The position numbers were made by a program, and so were the translations under genes. DNA of 64,000 bases from Mycobacterium sp. 1164966.3 (GTDB lineage: Bacteria > Actinomycetota > Actinomycetes > Mycobacteriales > Mycobacteriaceae), in the NCBI RefSeq assembly GCF_001665395.1, contig NZ_LZSG01000024.1, forward strand, positions 22,995-86,994, in the 5' to 3' direction. Shown here in pieces: positions 1 to 8,888 of the stretch. The notes beneath the pieces are model-generated. The model ran no database searches. It saw only the letters and a program-made list of their open reading frames with translations, and had not been told where the DNA came from. Numbering within the stretch: the first letter of the stretch is position 1; every line of letters starts with the position of its first letter.

Positions 1-495
1 CTCGTCGGCAAGCGCAACCCCGCATTCCGGACACAATCCGGGGCAGTCCGCCCGGCAGACCGGCGAGAACGGAAGCTCCAGCCCCACGGCGTCGATGATG
101 GGCTGCTCGAGGTTCACGGTGTCGTCGACGACGCGGCCGACCTCGTCTTCCTCGGTGGTCGCCTCGGTCGCACTGGCCGGGTACGCGAAAAGTTCCGTCA
201 GGCTGACCTGCACTCGGCCTTCGACCGCGGTCAGGCAACGGGCGCATTCACCGGCTGTCGGTGCGGTCACCGTCCCGGTCACCAGCACGCCCTCCGACAC
301 CGACTCGACTCGCAGGTCCAGATCCAGCGGGGCGCCTCGCTCGATCGCTATCAGCTCCAGCCCGATACGAGCGGGGCTGGGCCACGTGTCGCGTACGGCG
401 AACATCGCTCCCGGGCGACGACCCAGGCGCGCGATGTCGACCACCATCGGCGACGTCGGGTGCCTGTGAGCTGCGGTGCTGTGCTGGCGCGCCAT
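1..495 (-). CDS. DUF177 / YceD-family protein (3' part outside window)
   Basis: The reading frame starts at ATG 495 and runs off the left edge, giving 165 visible residues. The C-terminal visible part has clustered cysteines (CARC, then CRADCPGLCPECG) that look like the metal-binding tail of DUF177 proteins. In other bacteria YceD genes are often linked to rpmF and 23S rRNA metabolism. Family members are about 200 residues, so roughly 40 residues are missing. It lies downstream of sepIVA on the same strand, as in M. tuberculosis (Rv2926c-Rv2927c). The molecular function in mycobacteria is not established. Confidence 0.85.
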   Translation of the reverse strand, partial: MARQHSTAAHRHPTSPMVVDIARLGRRPGAMFAVRDTWPSPARIGLELIAIERGAPLDLDLRVESVSEGVLVTGTVTAPTAGECARCLTAVEGRVQVSLTELFAYPASATEATTEEDEVGRVVDDTVNLEQPIIDAVGLELPFSPVCRADCPGLCPECGVALADE

Positions 496-557
496 AGCAG
501 AAATCCTACGGCGCGCACCCTGCAGCGCCAGAGCCTTGTTGGAGCCTTATAAGCCGG

Positions 558-1301
558 TTACCGGGTCGCGTAGTCGTGGGTACCGGCTGCGGTGCGGAGC
601 TGGTGACGGCCGCGGCTAACTGAACGGATGGTGCCGTTGAGGAATTCCTCGAACTCGGCCAGCTTGTTGTCGACGTAGATGTCGCACTCGCCACGCAGCC
701 TGTCGGCTTCGGCGTGCGCCGTGTCGATGAGGCGGGTGGCCTCGGCGTTGGCCGCCTCCACCACGCTGTTCTGCGACACCAGGCGCTGCTGCTCCTTGAT
801 GCCCTCCTGCACAGCCTTCTCGTAGGAGATGTTGCCGTTCTCGATCAGCCGGTCGGCCTCGGCTTTGGCGCGGCTGACGCTGGCTTCGTAGTCGCGTTTG
901 GCGGCAGCCGCCAGGCGAACCGCCTCTTCACGGGCCTCGCCGACCATCCGCTCGCTGTGCTGACGTGCCTCCGCGACCATCCGGTCTGCCTGCGATTTCG
1001 CGTCGGCGAGGATGCGGTCGGCCTCCGCGCGCGCATGGTTGACCATCGACTCCGACTCGGTGGTCGCCGTGGCCACCATGGAGTCGGCGTGCGTCTTGGC
1101 GTCGTGCAGCATCGAATCGCGGGCGTCGAGCACGTCCTGAGCGTCGTCGAGCTCTGCGGGAATCGCGTCCTTGATGTCATCAATCAGTTCGAGGACATCG
1201 CCGCGAGGGACCACGCAGCCTGCCGTCATCGGCACGCCACGCGCTTCTTCCACGATGGCGCCCAATTCGTCAAGCGCTTCAAAGACTCGGTACACGGCCA
1301 T
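558..1301 (-). CDS. sepIVA: DivIVA-domain septation protein SepIVA
   Basis: This 247-residue protein matches mycobacterial SepIVA (Rv2927c type). The N-terminus MAVYRVFEALDELGAIVEEA resembles a DivIVA membrane-binding start, and the central part is a long coiled coil rich in Ala, Glu, Arg and Asp (roughly residues 50-210). In M. smegmatis the family is essential for septation and associates with the cytoplasmic membrane region where cell-wall precursors are made. The length is typical. The ATG start is supported by family similarity from the first residues. The region upstream (1302-1531) separates it from the divergent permease gene and holds no other gene. Confidence 0.93.
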   Translation of the reverse strand: MAVYRVFEALDELGAIVEEARGVPMTAGCVVPRGDVLELIDDIKDAIPAELDDAQDVLDARDSMLHDAKTHADSMVATATTESESMVNHARAEADRILADAKSQADRMVAEARQHSERMVGEAREEAVRLAAAAKRDYEASVSRAKAEADRLIENGNISYEKAVQEGIKEQQRLVSQNSVVEAANAEATRLIDTAHAEADRLRGECDIYVDNKLAEFEEFLNGTIRSVSRGRHQLRTAAGTHDYATR

Positions 1302-1531
1302 ACCCTCCTGGCATCTTGCAAAATCCCGGTTGTTACCAGTGTGCCTGGTGTTACCTTTGTGACTGTGGTGGCGAGGCCGGTGTGTCGGCCTTTTCGTATT
1401 TCTGCAGGACTGTCGCCCAAGCGGCTTTGCTACAGGGTAGCCCCGGCTATTGCAGCAGTGCCGTCGCAGGCATCGAGGCGCGGCGGCCAGGGGTATAGCG
1501 TCCGACTCGTGAGTCCAGCGCGGAGCGCAGA

Positions 1532-2713
1532 GTGACAGACCGAGCCCTCAGAGCCGTCGGCCACGCATTGGCGCTGGCCGGCTCGATGACCTGGGAAATC
1601 CTCTGGGCGCTGATCTTGGGCTTTGCGTTGTCGGCGGTGGTGCAAGCCGTGGTGCGCCGTTCGACGATCGTGAGCTTGATGGGCGACGATCGGGCGCGCA
1701 CCTTGGCGGTCGCGGCCAGCCTGGGAGCCGCGTCCTCGTCGTGCTCGTATGCCGCCGTCGCACTGGCCCGATCACTGTTCCGCAAGGGCGCGAACTTCAC
1801 CGCCGCCATGGCGTTCGAGATCGGATCCACGAATCTCGTGATCGAGTTGGGCATCATCCTGGCCCTGCTGATGGGCTGGCAATTCACCGCGGCAGAGTTC
1901 ATCGCGGGCCCCGTGATGATCGTGGTGTTGGCGCTGTTGTTCCGGCTGTTTGTTCGCAGCCGGCTCGTCGACGCCGCCCGCGAGCAGGCCGACCGGGGAA
2001 TCGCCGGTTCGATGGAAGGCCACGCCGCCATGGACATGTCCATCCGCGGTGACGGATCCTTCTGGCAGCGCCTCTTTTCAGCGCAGGGTCTCACCTCGGT
2101 CTCCCACGTTTTCGTCATGGAGTGGCTGGCGATTCTGCGTGACCTGGTCCTGGGGCTGGTTATCGCCGGCGCCATCGCGGCCTGGGTTCCCGAAACCGCT
2201 TGGCAGAGCTTCTTTTTGACGAATCACCCCGGCTGGTCGGCGATATGGGGACCGATCGTCGGACCCGTGGTGGCGATCGTGTCGTTCGTCTGCTCGATCG
2301 GCAACGTGCCGCTTGCCGCGGCGCTGTGGAATGGGGGCATCAGTTTCGGCGGCGTCATCGCGTTCATCTTTGCCGACCTGCTGATCCTGCCGATCCTGAA
2401 TATCTATCGCAAGTACTACGGGACCAAGATGATGCTGACGCTGCTCGGCACCTTCTACGTCGCGATGGTCGCCGCCGGCTATCTTGTCGAAATACTGTTC
2501 GGCACAGCACATCTCATTCCGAGGCAACGCCATGCGATGGTCATGACCGGAGGCATTTCGTGGGACTACACGACTTGGCTCAACATTGCGTTTCTAGCGA
2601 TGGCGGTGGTGCTGGTCATCCGATTCATGACTTCGGGCGGGATCCCGATGCTACGAATGATGGGCGGGCCACCCGCAGCCGGTCAGCAGGATCACGGCGC
2701 CAACAGTCCCTGA
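1532..2713 (+). CDS. DUF318/YraQ (ArsP-type) permease
   Basis: A 393-residue polytopic membrane protein starting at GTG 1532. It has two repeated permease halves: SSSCSYAAVALARSL followed by FEIGSTNLVIELGII in the first, and SFVCSIGNVPLAAAL followed by FADLLILPILNIYRKYYG in the second. These motifs are typical of the DUF318/ArsP_1 family, some members of which export organoarsenicals; the substrate here is unknown. It is the counterpart of Rv2963. It converges on the PPE gene, with only four bases between the two stop codons. No metal-responsive regulator is visible beside it. Confidence 0.85.
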   Translation: MTDRALRAVGHALALAGSMTWEILWALILGFALSAVVQAVVRRSTIVSLMGDDRARTLAVAASLGAASSSCSYAAVALARSLFRKGANFTAAMAFEIGSTNLVIELGIILALLMGWQFTAAEFIAGPVMIVVLALLFRLFVRSRLVDAAREQADRGIAGSMEGHAAMDMSIRGDGSFWQRLFSAQGLTSVSHVFVMEWLAILRDLVLGLVIAGAIAAWVPETAWQSFFLTNHPGWSAIWGPIVGPVVAIVSFVCSIGNVPLAAALWNGGISFGGVIAFIFADLLILPILNIYRKYYGTKMMLTLLGTFYVAMVAAGYLVEILFGTAHLIPRQRHAMVMTGGISWDYTTWLNIAFLAMAVVLVIRFMTSGGIPMLRMMGGPPAAGQQDHGANSP

Positions 2714-2717
2714 GGTC

Positions 2718-4412
2718 TCACTGCCCGGACTCGTCGCCCCAGGTTTCCGGCAGCATCGGCATACTGGGCCCGTTCCCGAATTCGTCGTCAGCGAGCGTGA
2801 TCAAGCCAGCTGCCTGGCCACCTGCCTTGGGCGCCGTTCCGGCGAATCCTTGCGGTCCGGCGCCGGATCCCGATGCCACCGAAGATGGCGGAGACGCAGG
2901 TGAATCGCCTTCGGCGTCCAGGTATTCGTAGCGGTAGGCACGGTCGATGACCGACCGCTGGTGTCGCCGCGACCTTGTTTGATCTCGCTCGTGCGCCGCG
3001 ACGCCCGCTGGAGCAGAGGCGGATGCGGCGGCCGACTCCTTGGTTTTGGTCCGGGTTTCGAGCGTCGAGTCCAGGCGGGCGCCGAGGCTGCCCACCATGT
3101 AACCGAAACCCTCGGCACCGGTCACCGGTGTCGGTGGAGCGGGCGGGCCCGACGGCGGCGCGGCGGCAGAGGCCGGAGACGCCGCGGGCGATGCGACCGA
3201 CGCAGCCGGCGCCACGGGACTCGTCGGCGTCATCGGCGTCATGGCGACGGAAACCGGCACCGCGGAGGGTTGGACGCCCGCTGCCGCAGGTTGCGGGACC
3301 GGCGCGGCGGATGCGGGGACGTTCACCGGCTGAGCCATTCCGGCCAGTCCGGCCAGTCCCGCCAGCGGGGCGACACTGCCCAGGTTGGTGATTGCCATGC
3401 TGATCCCGACGCTGATCAGCAGCGGCAACTCCTGGATGAGGAACCGCAGCGTCCGCAATGTCCAGTTGACCAACCGGAATGTTTGCCAGGCGATGAAGTA
3501 CTGAATGAGCGCCGGTGCGGTGGACGGGTTCAGCAAGCCCTGCAGATTTTGTTGCAACCATGTCAGAGCCTGGGCATTTCCTTGGAAGAAATTGGGCAGG
3601 TTCTCCACGTACTGCGACGGACTCCAGTTGGGCTGGCCCTGGCCGGGGATTTGCTCTCCGTCGGGCCCGAAGAGCATCTGCCAAATCTCATCCGGCGTGG
3701 GTAACTGAAACGAGCCCGTGCCGCCGCCACCGCCACCGCCGCCTGCGCCGCTGCCGGCGCCAGTGCCAGTCCCGGCTCCCGCTCCGGTGCCGGCGCCTGC
3801 ACCCGTCCCAGCGCCCGCACCGGAACCCGCGCCCGCGCCAGTTCCGGCACCCGTGCCTGCACCGGAACCCGCGCCTGCACCTGCGCCCGCTCCGGCGCCC
3901 GCTCCGGCCCCCTGGGTGTTCTGGGCCGCCATGGTCGTGACTTGGTAGGTACTCATGGTCGTCGCGGCCTGAGTCCACATACGGGCGTAGTCAGCCTCGT
4001 TGAGCGCGATCGGAATCGTATTGATGCCAAAGAAATTGGTGGCCACCAAGACCGCGTGGACTGCATGGTTGGCGGCCAGCTCCGGCAGTGTCGGCATCGC
4101 GGCCAGTGCGGCCGTATATGCAGCGGCAACGACCTCATGCTGTGTTGCCGCCTCGGCGCTAAGGGTGCTGGCCAACCTTAGCCACGCCAAATACGGCATG
4201 TGTGCGGCCACATACTGTGCGGCGGTCGGGCCGTCCCACACCAGGGTCGATCCCGACAAGACCGCCGACAACTCCGTTGCCGCAGCATCGTATTCGGTGC
4301 TCAAGGCCGTCCAGGTGGCTGCCGCCGCAAGCAACGGGCCCGGCCCCGGACCGCTGCTCAGCAACGCCGAGTGCACCTCGGGCGGAAACGCCATCCACAC
4401 CGGCGCCGTCAC
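2718..4412 (-). CDS. PPE family protein, PPE-PPW type
   Basis: The chosen start is GTG 4412, giving [20 protein letters not shown], the usual beginning of this PPE class; a TTG at 4424 in the same frame is an alternative. The PPE domain covers about residues 1-165. A Gly/Ala-rich repeat of about 60 residues (coded by roughly 3720-3911) links it to a hydrophobic middle and a Pro/Ala/Ser-rich stretch. The C-terminus has GFAGT and then PMLPETW, which fit the GFxGT and PxxPxxW motifs of the PPW subgroup. PPE proteins are ESX substrates that pair with PE proteins. The preceding PE gene ends 12 bases upstream, so the two are probably co-expressed and may form a heterodimer. Confidence 0.9.
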   Translation of the reverse strand: MTAPVWMAFPPEVHSALLSSGPGPGPLLAAAATWTALSTEYDAAATELSAVLSGSTLVWDGPTAAQYVAAHMPYLAWLRLASTLSAEAATQHEVVAAAYTAALAAMPTLPELAANHAVHAVLVATNFFGINTIPIALNEADYARMWTQAATTMSTYQVTTMAAQNTQGAGAGAGAGAGAGAGSGAGTGAGTGAGAGSGAGAGTGAGAGTGAGAGTGTGAGSGAGGGGGGGGTGSFQLPTPDEIWQMLFGPDGEQIPGQGQPNWSPSQYVENLPNFFQGNAQALTWLQQNLQGLLNPSTAPALIQYFIAWQTFRLVNWTLRTLRFLIQELPLLISVGISMAITNLGSVAPLAGLAGLAGMAQPVNVPASAAPVPQPAAAGVQPSAVPVSVAMTPMTPTSPVAPAASVASPAASPASAAAPPSGPPAPPTPVTGAEGFGYMVGSLGARLDSTLETRTKTKESAAASASAPAGVAAHERDQTRSRRHQRSVIDRAYRYEYLDAEGDSPASPPSSVASGSGAGPQGFAGTAPKAGGQAAGLITLADDEFGNGPSMPMLPETWGDESGQ

Positions 4413-4424
4413 CGTCGCCCGCAA

Positions 4425-4718
4425 TCAATAAGTCGAGGCCGTCGCCGCGTCACCGACGGCATAGCTCACACCGGCCACGCTTACGCCCAAGCCTGCGCGT
4501 CCCAGTACCTCAACACCTTTCGCTGCCGCTCCCGCATGCTGGGTACCCCGGGCGCTGAACACGGCCGCGGCTTCCAGCGAGACCGGATCCGCCGCCGGGG
4601 GCACTACCACCGAGACCACCGGAGCGGCTGCCGCATGTGAAGCAGCCAGCTGCGCTGTGATCGATTCGACCGTGGCACTGATCGCAGCCAGGCCCTCAGG
4701 AACAACTCGCAGCATCAT
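4425..4718 (-). CDS. PE family protein
   Basis: A 97-residue PE-only protein. It starts MMLRVVPEGLAAISATVESI and has the helical, alanine-rich PE domain with no long C-terminal extension. A GGGAG stretch eight bases before ATG 4718 suits a ribosome binding site; a second ATG follows directly. The gene begins five bases after the stop of the upstream membrane protein gene and ends 12 bases before the PPE start. The three genes therefore look like one transcript. PE proteins pair with the adjacent PPE protein for type VII secretion; which ESX system is used cannot be read from this window. Confidence 0.9.
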   Translation of the reverse strand: MMLRVVPEGLAAISATVESITAQLAASHAAAAPVVSVVVPPAADPVSLEAAAVFSARGTQHAGAAAKGVEVLGRAGLGVSVAGVSYAVGDAATASTY

Positions 4719-4723
4719 GACGG

Positions 4724-5278
4724 CTACTCCCTTCGTCCGCGTGCATTCGACACTCGAAAGCGATCCAGGCCCGATGCCAAAGCCAATCCGAGCAGTCCGG
4801 CTATCAACCCGAAAGCGAGATGAAGCACCACCCGCTCAGTCATCCCGGCCGATGCGAACGCAAACAGCTGGCCGCGAGCTATCAGAGCAACAATCGAGCC
4901 GCCCAGTGCGACAAGGTGAATCGGCGCAGCAGCTACCGCAAGCAACCATCGCCGACAACGCACCACCGGCGCCGCGGCGACCGCATATAGCAGAACAGCA
5001 GCGGCCAGATATCGCCCACTGGCCCAGGGACCGGCCGGGGTCTGAGCGGCGAATGTCGCCATCGTCGCGACCGCTCCGACAGCGACCACCGTTTCGCGCC
5101 TATGCGTCGCGAGCGCAACTAACACCAGCAGGGTCAACCAGACCAGGCCGCGGTGCCCGGGCAGCCCCAACGGGATTCGGATATCGGAGTAAACGACGAT
5201 CAGGGCGACCGCCAGCGCTGGTAGCGCCACCTCCCGGAAAAGCGACAAGCCGTGGGCAGGTTGGTGCACGACGGTCAC
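4724..5278 (-). CDS. Hypothetical six-helix membrane protein upstream of PE/PPE
   Basis: A 184-residue protein that is almost entirely hydrophobic, with about six predicted membrane segments (roughly residues 15-35, 44-60, 64-82, 87-106, 109-137 and 149-173) and basic ends. I do not recognise the family. It is the first gene of an apparent operon with the PE and PPE genes (five bases to the PE start) and is divergent from a lipoprotein gene across 73 bases. A transport or membrane-anchor role is possible. Without a recognised motif no substrate can be proposed. Confidence 0.7.
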   Translation of the reverse strand: MTVVHQPAHGLSLFREVALPALAVALIVVYSDIRIPLGLPGHRGLVWLTLLVLVALATHRRETVVAVGAVATMATFAAQTPAGPWASGRYLAAAVLLYAVAAAPVVRCRRWLLAVAAAPIHLVALGGSIVALIARGQLFAFASAGMTERVVLHLAFGLIAGLLGLALASGLDRFRVSNARGRRE

Positions 5279-5351
5279 TCAGAAACGATAGGACGGAACG
5301 GCAGCAGGGCACAACCGAAATTGCGGAAATACTTCCGACTAAACTCCTCAT

Positions 5352-5774
5352 ATGCGCCCTATTAGCCGCCGGTTCCTAGCATTTGCGGTAACGCTGATCC
5401 TCGGCATGGCTGCCTGCAGCCGGTTTGACGCCGAAAGCCGTCTGACCGTGCAAGACAACGGCCGCGTCCTTCAGCGCTACAGCGTGTCGCAATTGCAACG
5501 TCTTCCGCAGGTCGAGATCGCAACGCCGCGGTCGCACGGCGCGCAGACCCAGAAGGGACCAACCGTGCGCTCGATTTTGGATCTCGCAGGCACCGCCGGT
5601 GCAGTCAGCGTGCGGGTGGAGGGCCGCGATCCGGCGCAGACCCTGAGCGCCGCCGAACTCAGCGATCCGGTGATCCTGAACGTCACCAAACGCCATACCC
5701 TCAAGCTCACCGGAGCGAAACTCAGCCGGGACCGATGGGTCCGCGATGTCACCGCACTAATGGTCAACCCATGA
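5352..5774 (+). CDS. Putative lipoprotein with oxidoreductase molybdopterin-binding-like fold
   Basis: A 140-residue protein starting at ATG 5352. A signal peptide leads to a cysteine in GMAACS, a plausible though not ideal lipobox. The mature part reads YSVSQLQRLPQ, then KGPTVRSILDLAG, LSAAEL and LTGAKLSRDRWVRDVTALMV. This spacing resembles the sulfite-oxidase-type molybdopterin-binding fold, seen here by motif feel only, and much shorter than a full enzyme. The cofactor-ligating cysteine of true sulfite oxidases is not apparent, so it may bind a ligand without catalysis. Its stop overlaps the start of the next gene (ATGA), suggesting coupled translation. Confidence 0.6.
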   Translation: MRPISRRFLAFAVTLILGMAACSRFDAESRLTVQDNGRVLQRYSVSQLQRLPQVEIATPRSHGAQTQKGPTVRSILDLAGTAGAVSVRVEGRDPAQTLSAAELSDPVILNVTKRHTLKLTGAKLSRDRWVRDVTALMVNP

Positions 5775-6559
5775 CCGGCACATGCGCCCTTGCCGGGGTA
5801 GATGTGCTGATCGGAATCGACGACACCGACAACCTGTACACCCCCGGAACAGGCCGTCGCGCAAGGGCATTGCTTCGCGAGCTGACGGCGGCGGGCCTCG
5901 GCGACGCGGCGGGCGCAACTCGCCATCAGCTCTTCGTCGACGACCGAATCCCCTACACCTCACACAATTCCAGTGCGTGCCTGGCCTGGCGAAGCGCAAA
6001 CGGCAAACCGCACGCGGCGCGCACCAGGATCATCGAAATCGCCGGACATTTCCTGGAAAGGGTATGCCCTCCTGATGCCGATCCCGGGCTCGCCGTAGCC
6101 CTGCCGGGCGAGCTGACAGAGACCGCGTCACTTCTAGTGGATTTCGGTCGTCGGGCCAAACGTGAAGTGTTGTGCCCCAAGCAAGGCCGGGAACTTGCCG
6201 CCGCGGTGGGCGTGCATTTGTCCGGGCACGGCGGGACCCAGGACGGGGTGCTCGGCGCACTGGCGGCGGTGGGCCTGCATCTGTCGGGCAACGACGGACT
6301 TTTCATCACGCTGCCCGGCCTCGAAGATCTGCCGACTCACGCCACCATTGAGGCGGTTTACGCGCATACCCCAATCGACGTCGCTCGTGACCCCTTGCAT
6401 CGCCGGCCCAGTACGGGCGAGCTCATCGAACTGGGTGACTGGGTACGCCCCGTCCTACTCGACGGCCGTGCCGTGCTACTTCTTGAGCCGCCCCGACAGC
6501 AGGCGAACGGTCGCTTGAGTTGGCGAACAGCGCCGCGGGCCGTCGTAAAGCAGTATTGA
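5771..6559 (+). CDS. TiaS-like (TCKD/FLD) ATP-dependent protein lacking tRNA-binding domains
   Basis: A 262-residue protein from ATG 5771. Residues 13-21 read LIGIDDTDN, the hallmark of the kinase-like domain of archaeal tRNA(Ile2) agmatinylcytidine synthetase TiaS. Residues 154-169 (GGTQDGVLGALAAVGL) match the later conserved TiaS motif. Archaeal TiaS is about 420 residues and ends with an OB-fold and zinc ribbon that bind tRNA; both are absent here. Bacteria make the equivalent tRNA modification with TilS, so tRNA is an unlikely substrate. A small-molecule kinase or ligase role is an inference. It is coupled to the upstream lipoprotein by a four-base overlap. Confidence 0.7.
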   Translation: MTGTCALAGVDVLIGIDDTDNLYTPGTGRRARALLRELTAAGLGDAAGATRHQLFVDDRIPYTSHNSSACLAWRSANGKPHAARTRIIEIAGHFLERVCPPDADPGLAVALPGELTETASLLVDFGRRAKREVLCPKQGRELAAAVGVHLSGHGGTQDGVLGALAAVGLHLSGNDGLFITLPGLEDLPTHATIEAVYAHTPIDVARDPLHRRPSTGELIELGDWVRPVLLDGRAVLLLEPPRQQANGRLSWRTAPRAVVKQY

Positions 6560-6583
6560 CACCGCCCGTCGTCATCCGGGGTG

Positions 6584-6979
6584 TTACACCCGCAGCAGCG
6601 CTGCAACCGCCGATGGGTCCTTGTAGTACACGTCGAGCTCAGCGATCAATCCGTCTCGGACCGTATAGATTTCGACCAAACTCATCTCAACACTCTCGCC
6701 AGAGGCCCGCGCGGTGAATTTCAACCGCCCCCGTATGGCAACGACGTCACCGCTCAGTAGATGTTGAACCGTTTCCCCCGGTGAAAGCTCCATGGCTTCG
6801 TTCATCTTTGCAAAGAGCTCGAAAAAGTCGTCAGGGCCGTGATATTCGCCGCTATATGGTAGACCGCCCGCTTCGTAGACAACGAAGTCGTCGTGCAGCA
6901 GCATGCGGCCGTCGTCGAACCTTTCCTCGACAATCGCCTTCATGAAATTGTCGACGATGCCTCGAGGATCACTGGCCAT
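6584..6979 (-). CDS. SnoaL-like / NTF2-fold protein
   Basis: A 131-residue protein with the pattern of the SnoaL/NTF2-like superfamily: an N-terminal helix ([20 protein letters not shown]), then alternating strands ending in [20 protein letters not shown]. Such proteins are small cone-shaped isomerases, hydrolases or ligand binders; the substrate is unknown. Its ATG lies inside the last codons of coaD (11-base overlap), so it is likely translated with coaD. It converges on the TiaS-like gene. I do not recall this gene next to coaD in M. tuberculosis, so it looks like a lineage-specific addition. Confidence 0.75.
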   Translation of the reverse strand: MASDPRGIVDNFMKAIVEERFDDGRMLLHDDFVVYEAGGLPYSGEYHGPDDFFELFAKMNEAMELSPGETVQHLLSGDVVAIRGRLKFTARASGESVEMSLVEIYTVRDGLIAELDVYYKDPSAVAALLRV

Positions 6980-7451
6980 CGGTGAGCTTCTCGCGAAGCC
7001 GGCGGTTTACCGGTTCAGGCAACAACTCCGACACGTCACCACCCAGTGACGCAACCTCTTTGGCAAGTGAGGACGAAACGAACGAATATCGCGGTGCGGT
7101 CGCGACGAAGAACGTGTCGACCCCGGCGACGTGTTTGTTCATCTGAGCCATCTGCAACTCGTACTCGAAGTCGGTGCCAGTGCGTAAGCCTTTGACGATT
7201 GCGGTCATCCCCTGGGATCTGACGAAGTCCACCACCAGACCTTGTCCGGCCTCCACCCGCAAGTTACGCAGATGCGTGGTGGACTCCTCGATCATTGCGA
7301 TCCGCTCGTCGAGATCGAACATGCCTTTTTTGGCGGGGTTGACGAGAATCGCCACCACCACCTCGTCGAACTGGGTGCAGGCGCGTTCAAAGACATCGAT
7401 GTGGCCCAACGTCACCGGGTCGAATGACCCTGGACATACCGCGCCGCTCAT
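6969..7451 (-). CDS. coaD: Phosphopantetheine adenylyltransferase
   Basis: A 160-residue enzyme of normal length for CoaD, the penultimate step of coenzyme A synthesis (4'-phosphopantetheine + ATP to dephospho-CoA). The nucleotidyltransferase signature is present: [20 protein letters not shown] near residues 5-24, with the TxGH motif as TLGH. Later motifs [19 protein letters not shown] and [15 protein letters not shown] fit the family. ATG at 7451 is family-consistent. The 174-base region upstream (7452-7625) shows no gene. Confidence 0.97.
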   Translation of the reverse strand: MSGAVCPGSFDPVTLGHIDVFERACTQFDEVVVAILVNPAKKGMFDLDERIAMIEESTTHLRNLRVEAGQGLVVDFVRSQGMTAIVKGLRTGTDFEYELQMAQMNKHVAGVDTFFVATAPRYSFVSSSLAKEVASLGGDVSELLPEPVNRRLREKLTDGQ

Positions 7452-7625
7452 GGTCGATGACGCTACACGTCCGCCTTGCCGCCGTTCGGCCTACGCAAGC
7501 GGGTGTTGCTAACGCCGGCGACCAGGAAGACCTGCCCGACCGGCCAAGTCAGCGGCGTGCCCGACCTTGCAACGAGTCTTTCCGTCGGTGACCGCAGCCT
7601 GTTGCGGTCCGGGCGCGCGCGAATG

Positions 7626-8609
7626 TCAATGCTCTAGGACCAGCTTGCCGATCTGGTCGCCCTTGGCGAGCTTGGTCAGCGCCTCGGGGTAGGCGTCAAA
7701 CGGGAACACCTCGTCCACGATCACCGGGAGACCCCGGCCTATGCGTTCGGTCACCTGGACGAATTCGAGGTGTGATCCCGTCGTCACCCCAATCAGCTCC
7801 TGGTGCTTGAAGAACAGCCGGGGCAGCAACAGCGGCACCTCGATCCCGCCGGTCGCACCGCAGGTAACGTAGCGACCGCCGGTGTCGAGTGCCCGGATCG
7901 CCGGTTCCCAGGTCGGCGCGCCGACGCTGTCGACGACGACCTCCACCTTGATCGGGTATGGCCCGGCGGAATCGAACGCGTCGACTGCGCCGAGCTCCTT
8001 GGCGCGCCTGCGCTTCGCCTCGTCCCGCGACGTCGAGTACACCTCGGCGCCCAGGTACTTGGCGATCAGCAGCGACGCGACGGCTACCCCGCCGCCGCCG
8101 CCGACGACGAGCACCCTCGTGCCGGCCTGCACGCGACCCTTGCGCATCATCCGCCAGGCTGTCACGTGACACACCGGATATGCCGCGCACTCGACCCACG
8201 ACAGGTGCTTCGGCTTGCGAACCGGATGCCAGGCCGGGACCACCACGTAGTCGGCGTGGCCACCCCAGCGGTGTTCACCGAGCAGGTGTAGTCCAGGGTC
8301 GACGACGTTGTCGATGCCGCGTGTGAGGATCGCCTCATGAGAGGTGACGCCCGCCTCCATCACGACTTCGTCGCCCGGTTGCCAGTCGGTCACGCCGGGC
8401 CCGACCATGTCGATCACTCCCGCGACGTCGGAGCCCGACACGTGCGGAAAGGATCGCGGCTTGGGCGTCCCCCGCGTCAGCCAGAGATCGATGTGGTTAA
8501 GCGCCGATGCCCGAACCTCGATGCGCACCTCGCCAGGACCTGGCACTGGAGTCGGGACCTCAGCCCAGCAGTACTCGCCAGGCGATTCCTCAAGGATCCA
8601 TCCACGCAT
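7626..8609 (-). CDS. MDR-superfamily NADPH:quinone oxidoreductase-like protein
   Basis: A 327-residue medium-chain dehydrogenase/reductase. The N-terminal GroES-like domain includes VRASALNHIDLWLTRG and FPHVSGSDVAGVI, and the Rossmann domain carries VLVVGGGGGVAVASL near residue 170. The GHE zinc-ligand motif of alcohol dehydrogenases is replaced, and the catalytic cysteine/histidine set is not obvious. A zinc-independent quinone reductase-like activity is therefore more likely than an alcohol dehydrogenase. It stands alone between coaD and rsmD, on the same strand. The 279 bases upstream of it (8610-8888) show no convincing gene. Confidence 0.85.
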   Translation of the reverse strand: MRGWILEESPGEYCWAEVPTPVPGPGEVRIEVRASALNHIDLWLTRGTPKPRSFPHVSGSDVAGVIDMVGPGVTDWQPGDEVVMEAGVTSHEAILTRGIDNVVDPGLHLLGEHRWGGHADYVVVPAWHPVRKPKHLSWVECAAYPVCHVTAWRMMRKGRVQAGTRVLVVGGGGGVAVASLLIAKYLGAEVYSTSRDEAKRRRAKELGAVDAFDSAGPYPIKVEVVVDSVGAPTWEPAIRALDTGGRYVTCGATGGIEVPLLLPRLFFKHQELIGVTTGSHLEFVQVTERIGRGLPVIVDEVFPFDAYPEALTKLAKGDQIGKLVLEH

Positions 8610-8888
8610 GAATCCTCACGGTACAGAGCACCAGCGGCCCAATGGTGTGTTTCCGGCAGGTATCTCAGGCCTCGAGGCGCCTGGCGAAGTTTGTCGACCG
8701 CGATCCCGCCGCGAATAGTTCCCCGTACGCTTGGCCGCCTTGCTCTGATCAAACGCGCAGGCCTCACCACCCGCGCACGCCCCACCGCGTGACCGACTGG
8801 GTACCTGCCTCATACCTGGATCGAAAACAGCCAAAAACCACCGCTTACCTCAACCCGAGAGCTGTTGCGAGATAGAGAAGGTAGACCG

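Noticed and set aside
4724..5278. ECF transporter S component
   Set aside because: Six helices but no family motif, and no EcfA or EcfT genes adjacent.
7626..8609. Zinc-dependent alcohol dehydrogenase
   Set aside because: The GHE zinc-ligand motif is missing (HVSGSDVAG instead).
8610..8888. Small gene in the 279-base space between the MDR oxidoreductase and rsmD
   Set aside because: Short frames there have no ribosome binding site and no recognisable domain.
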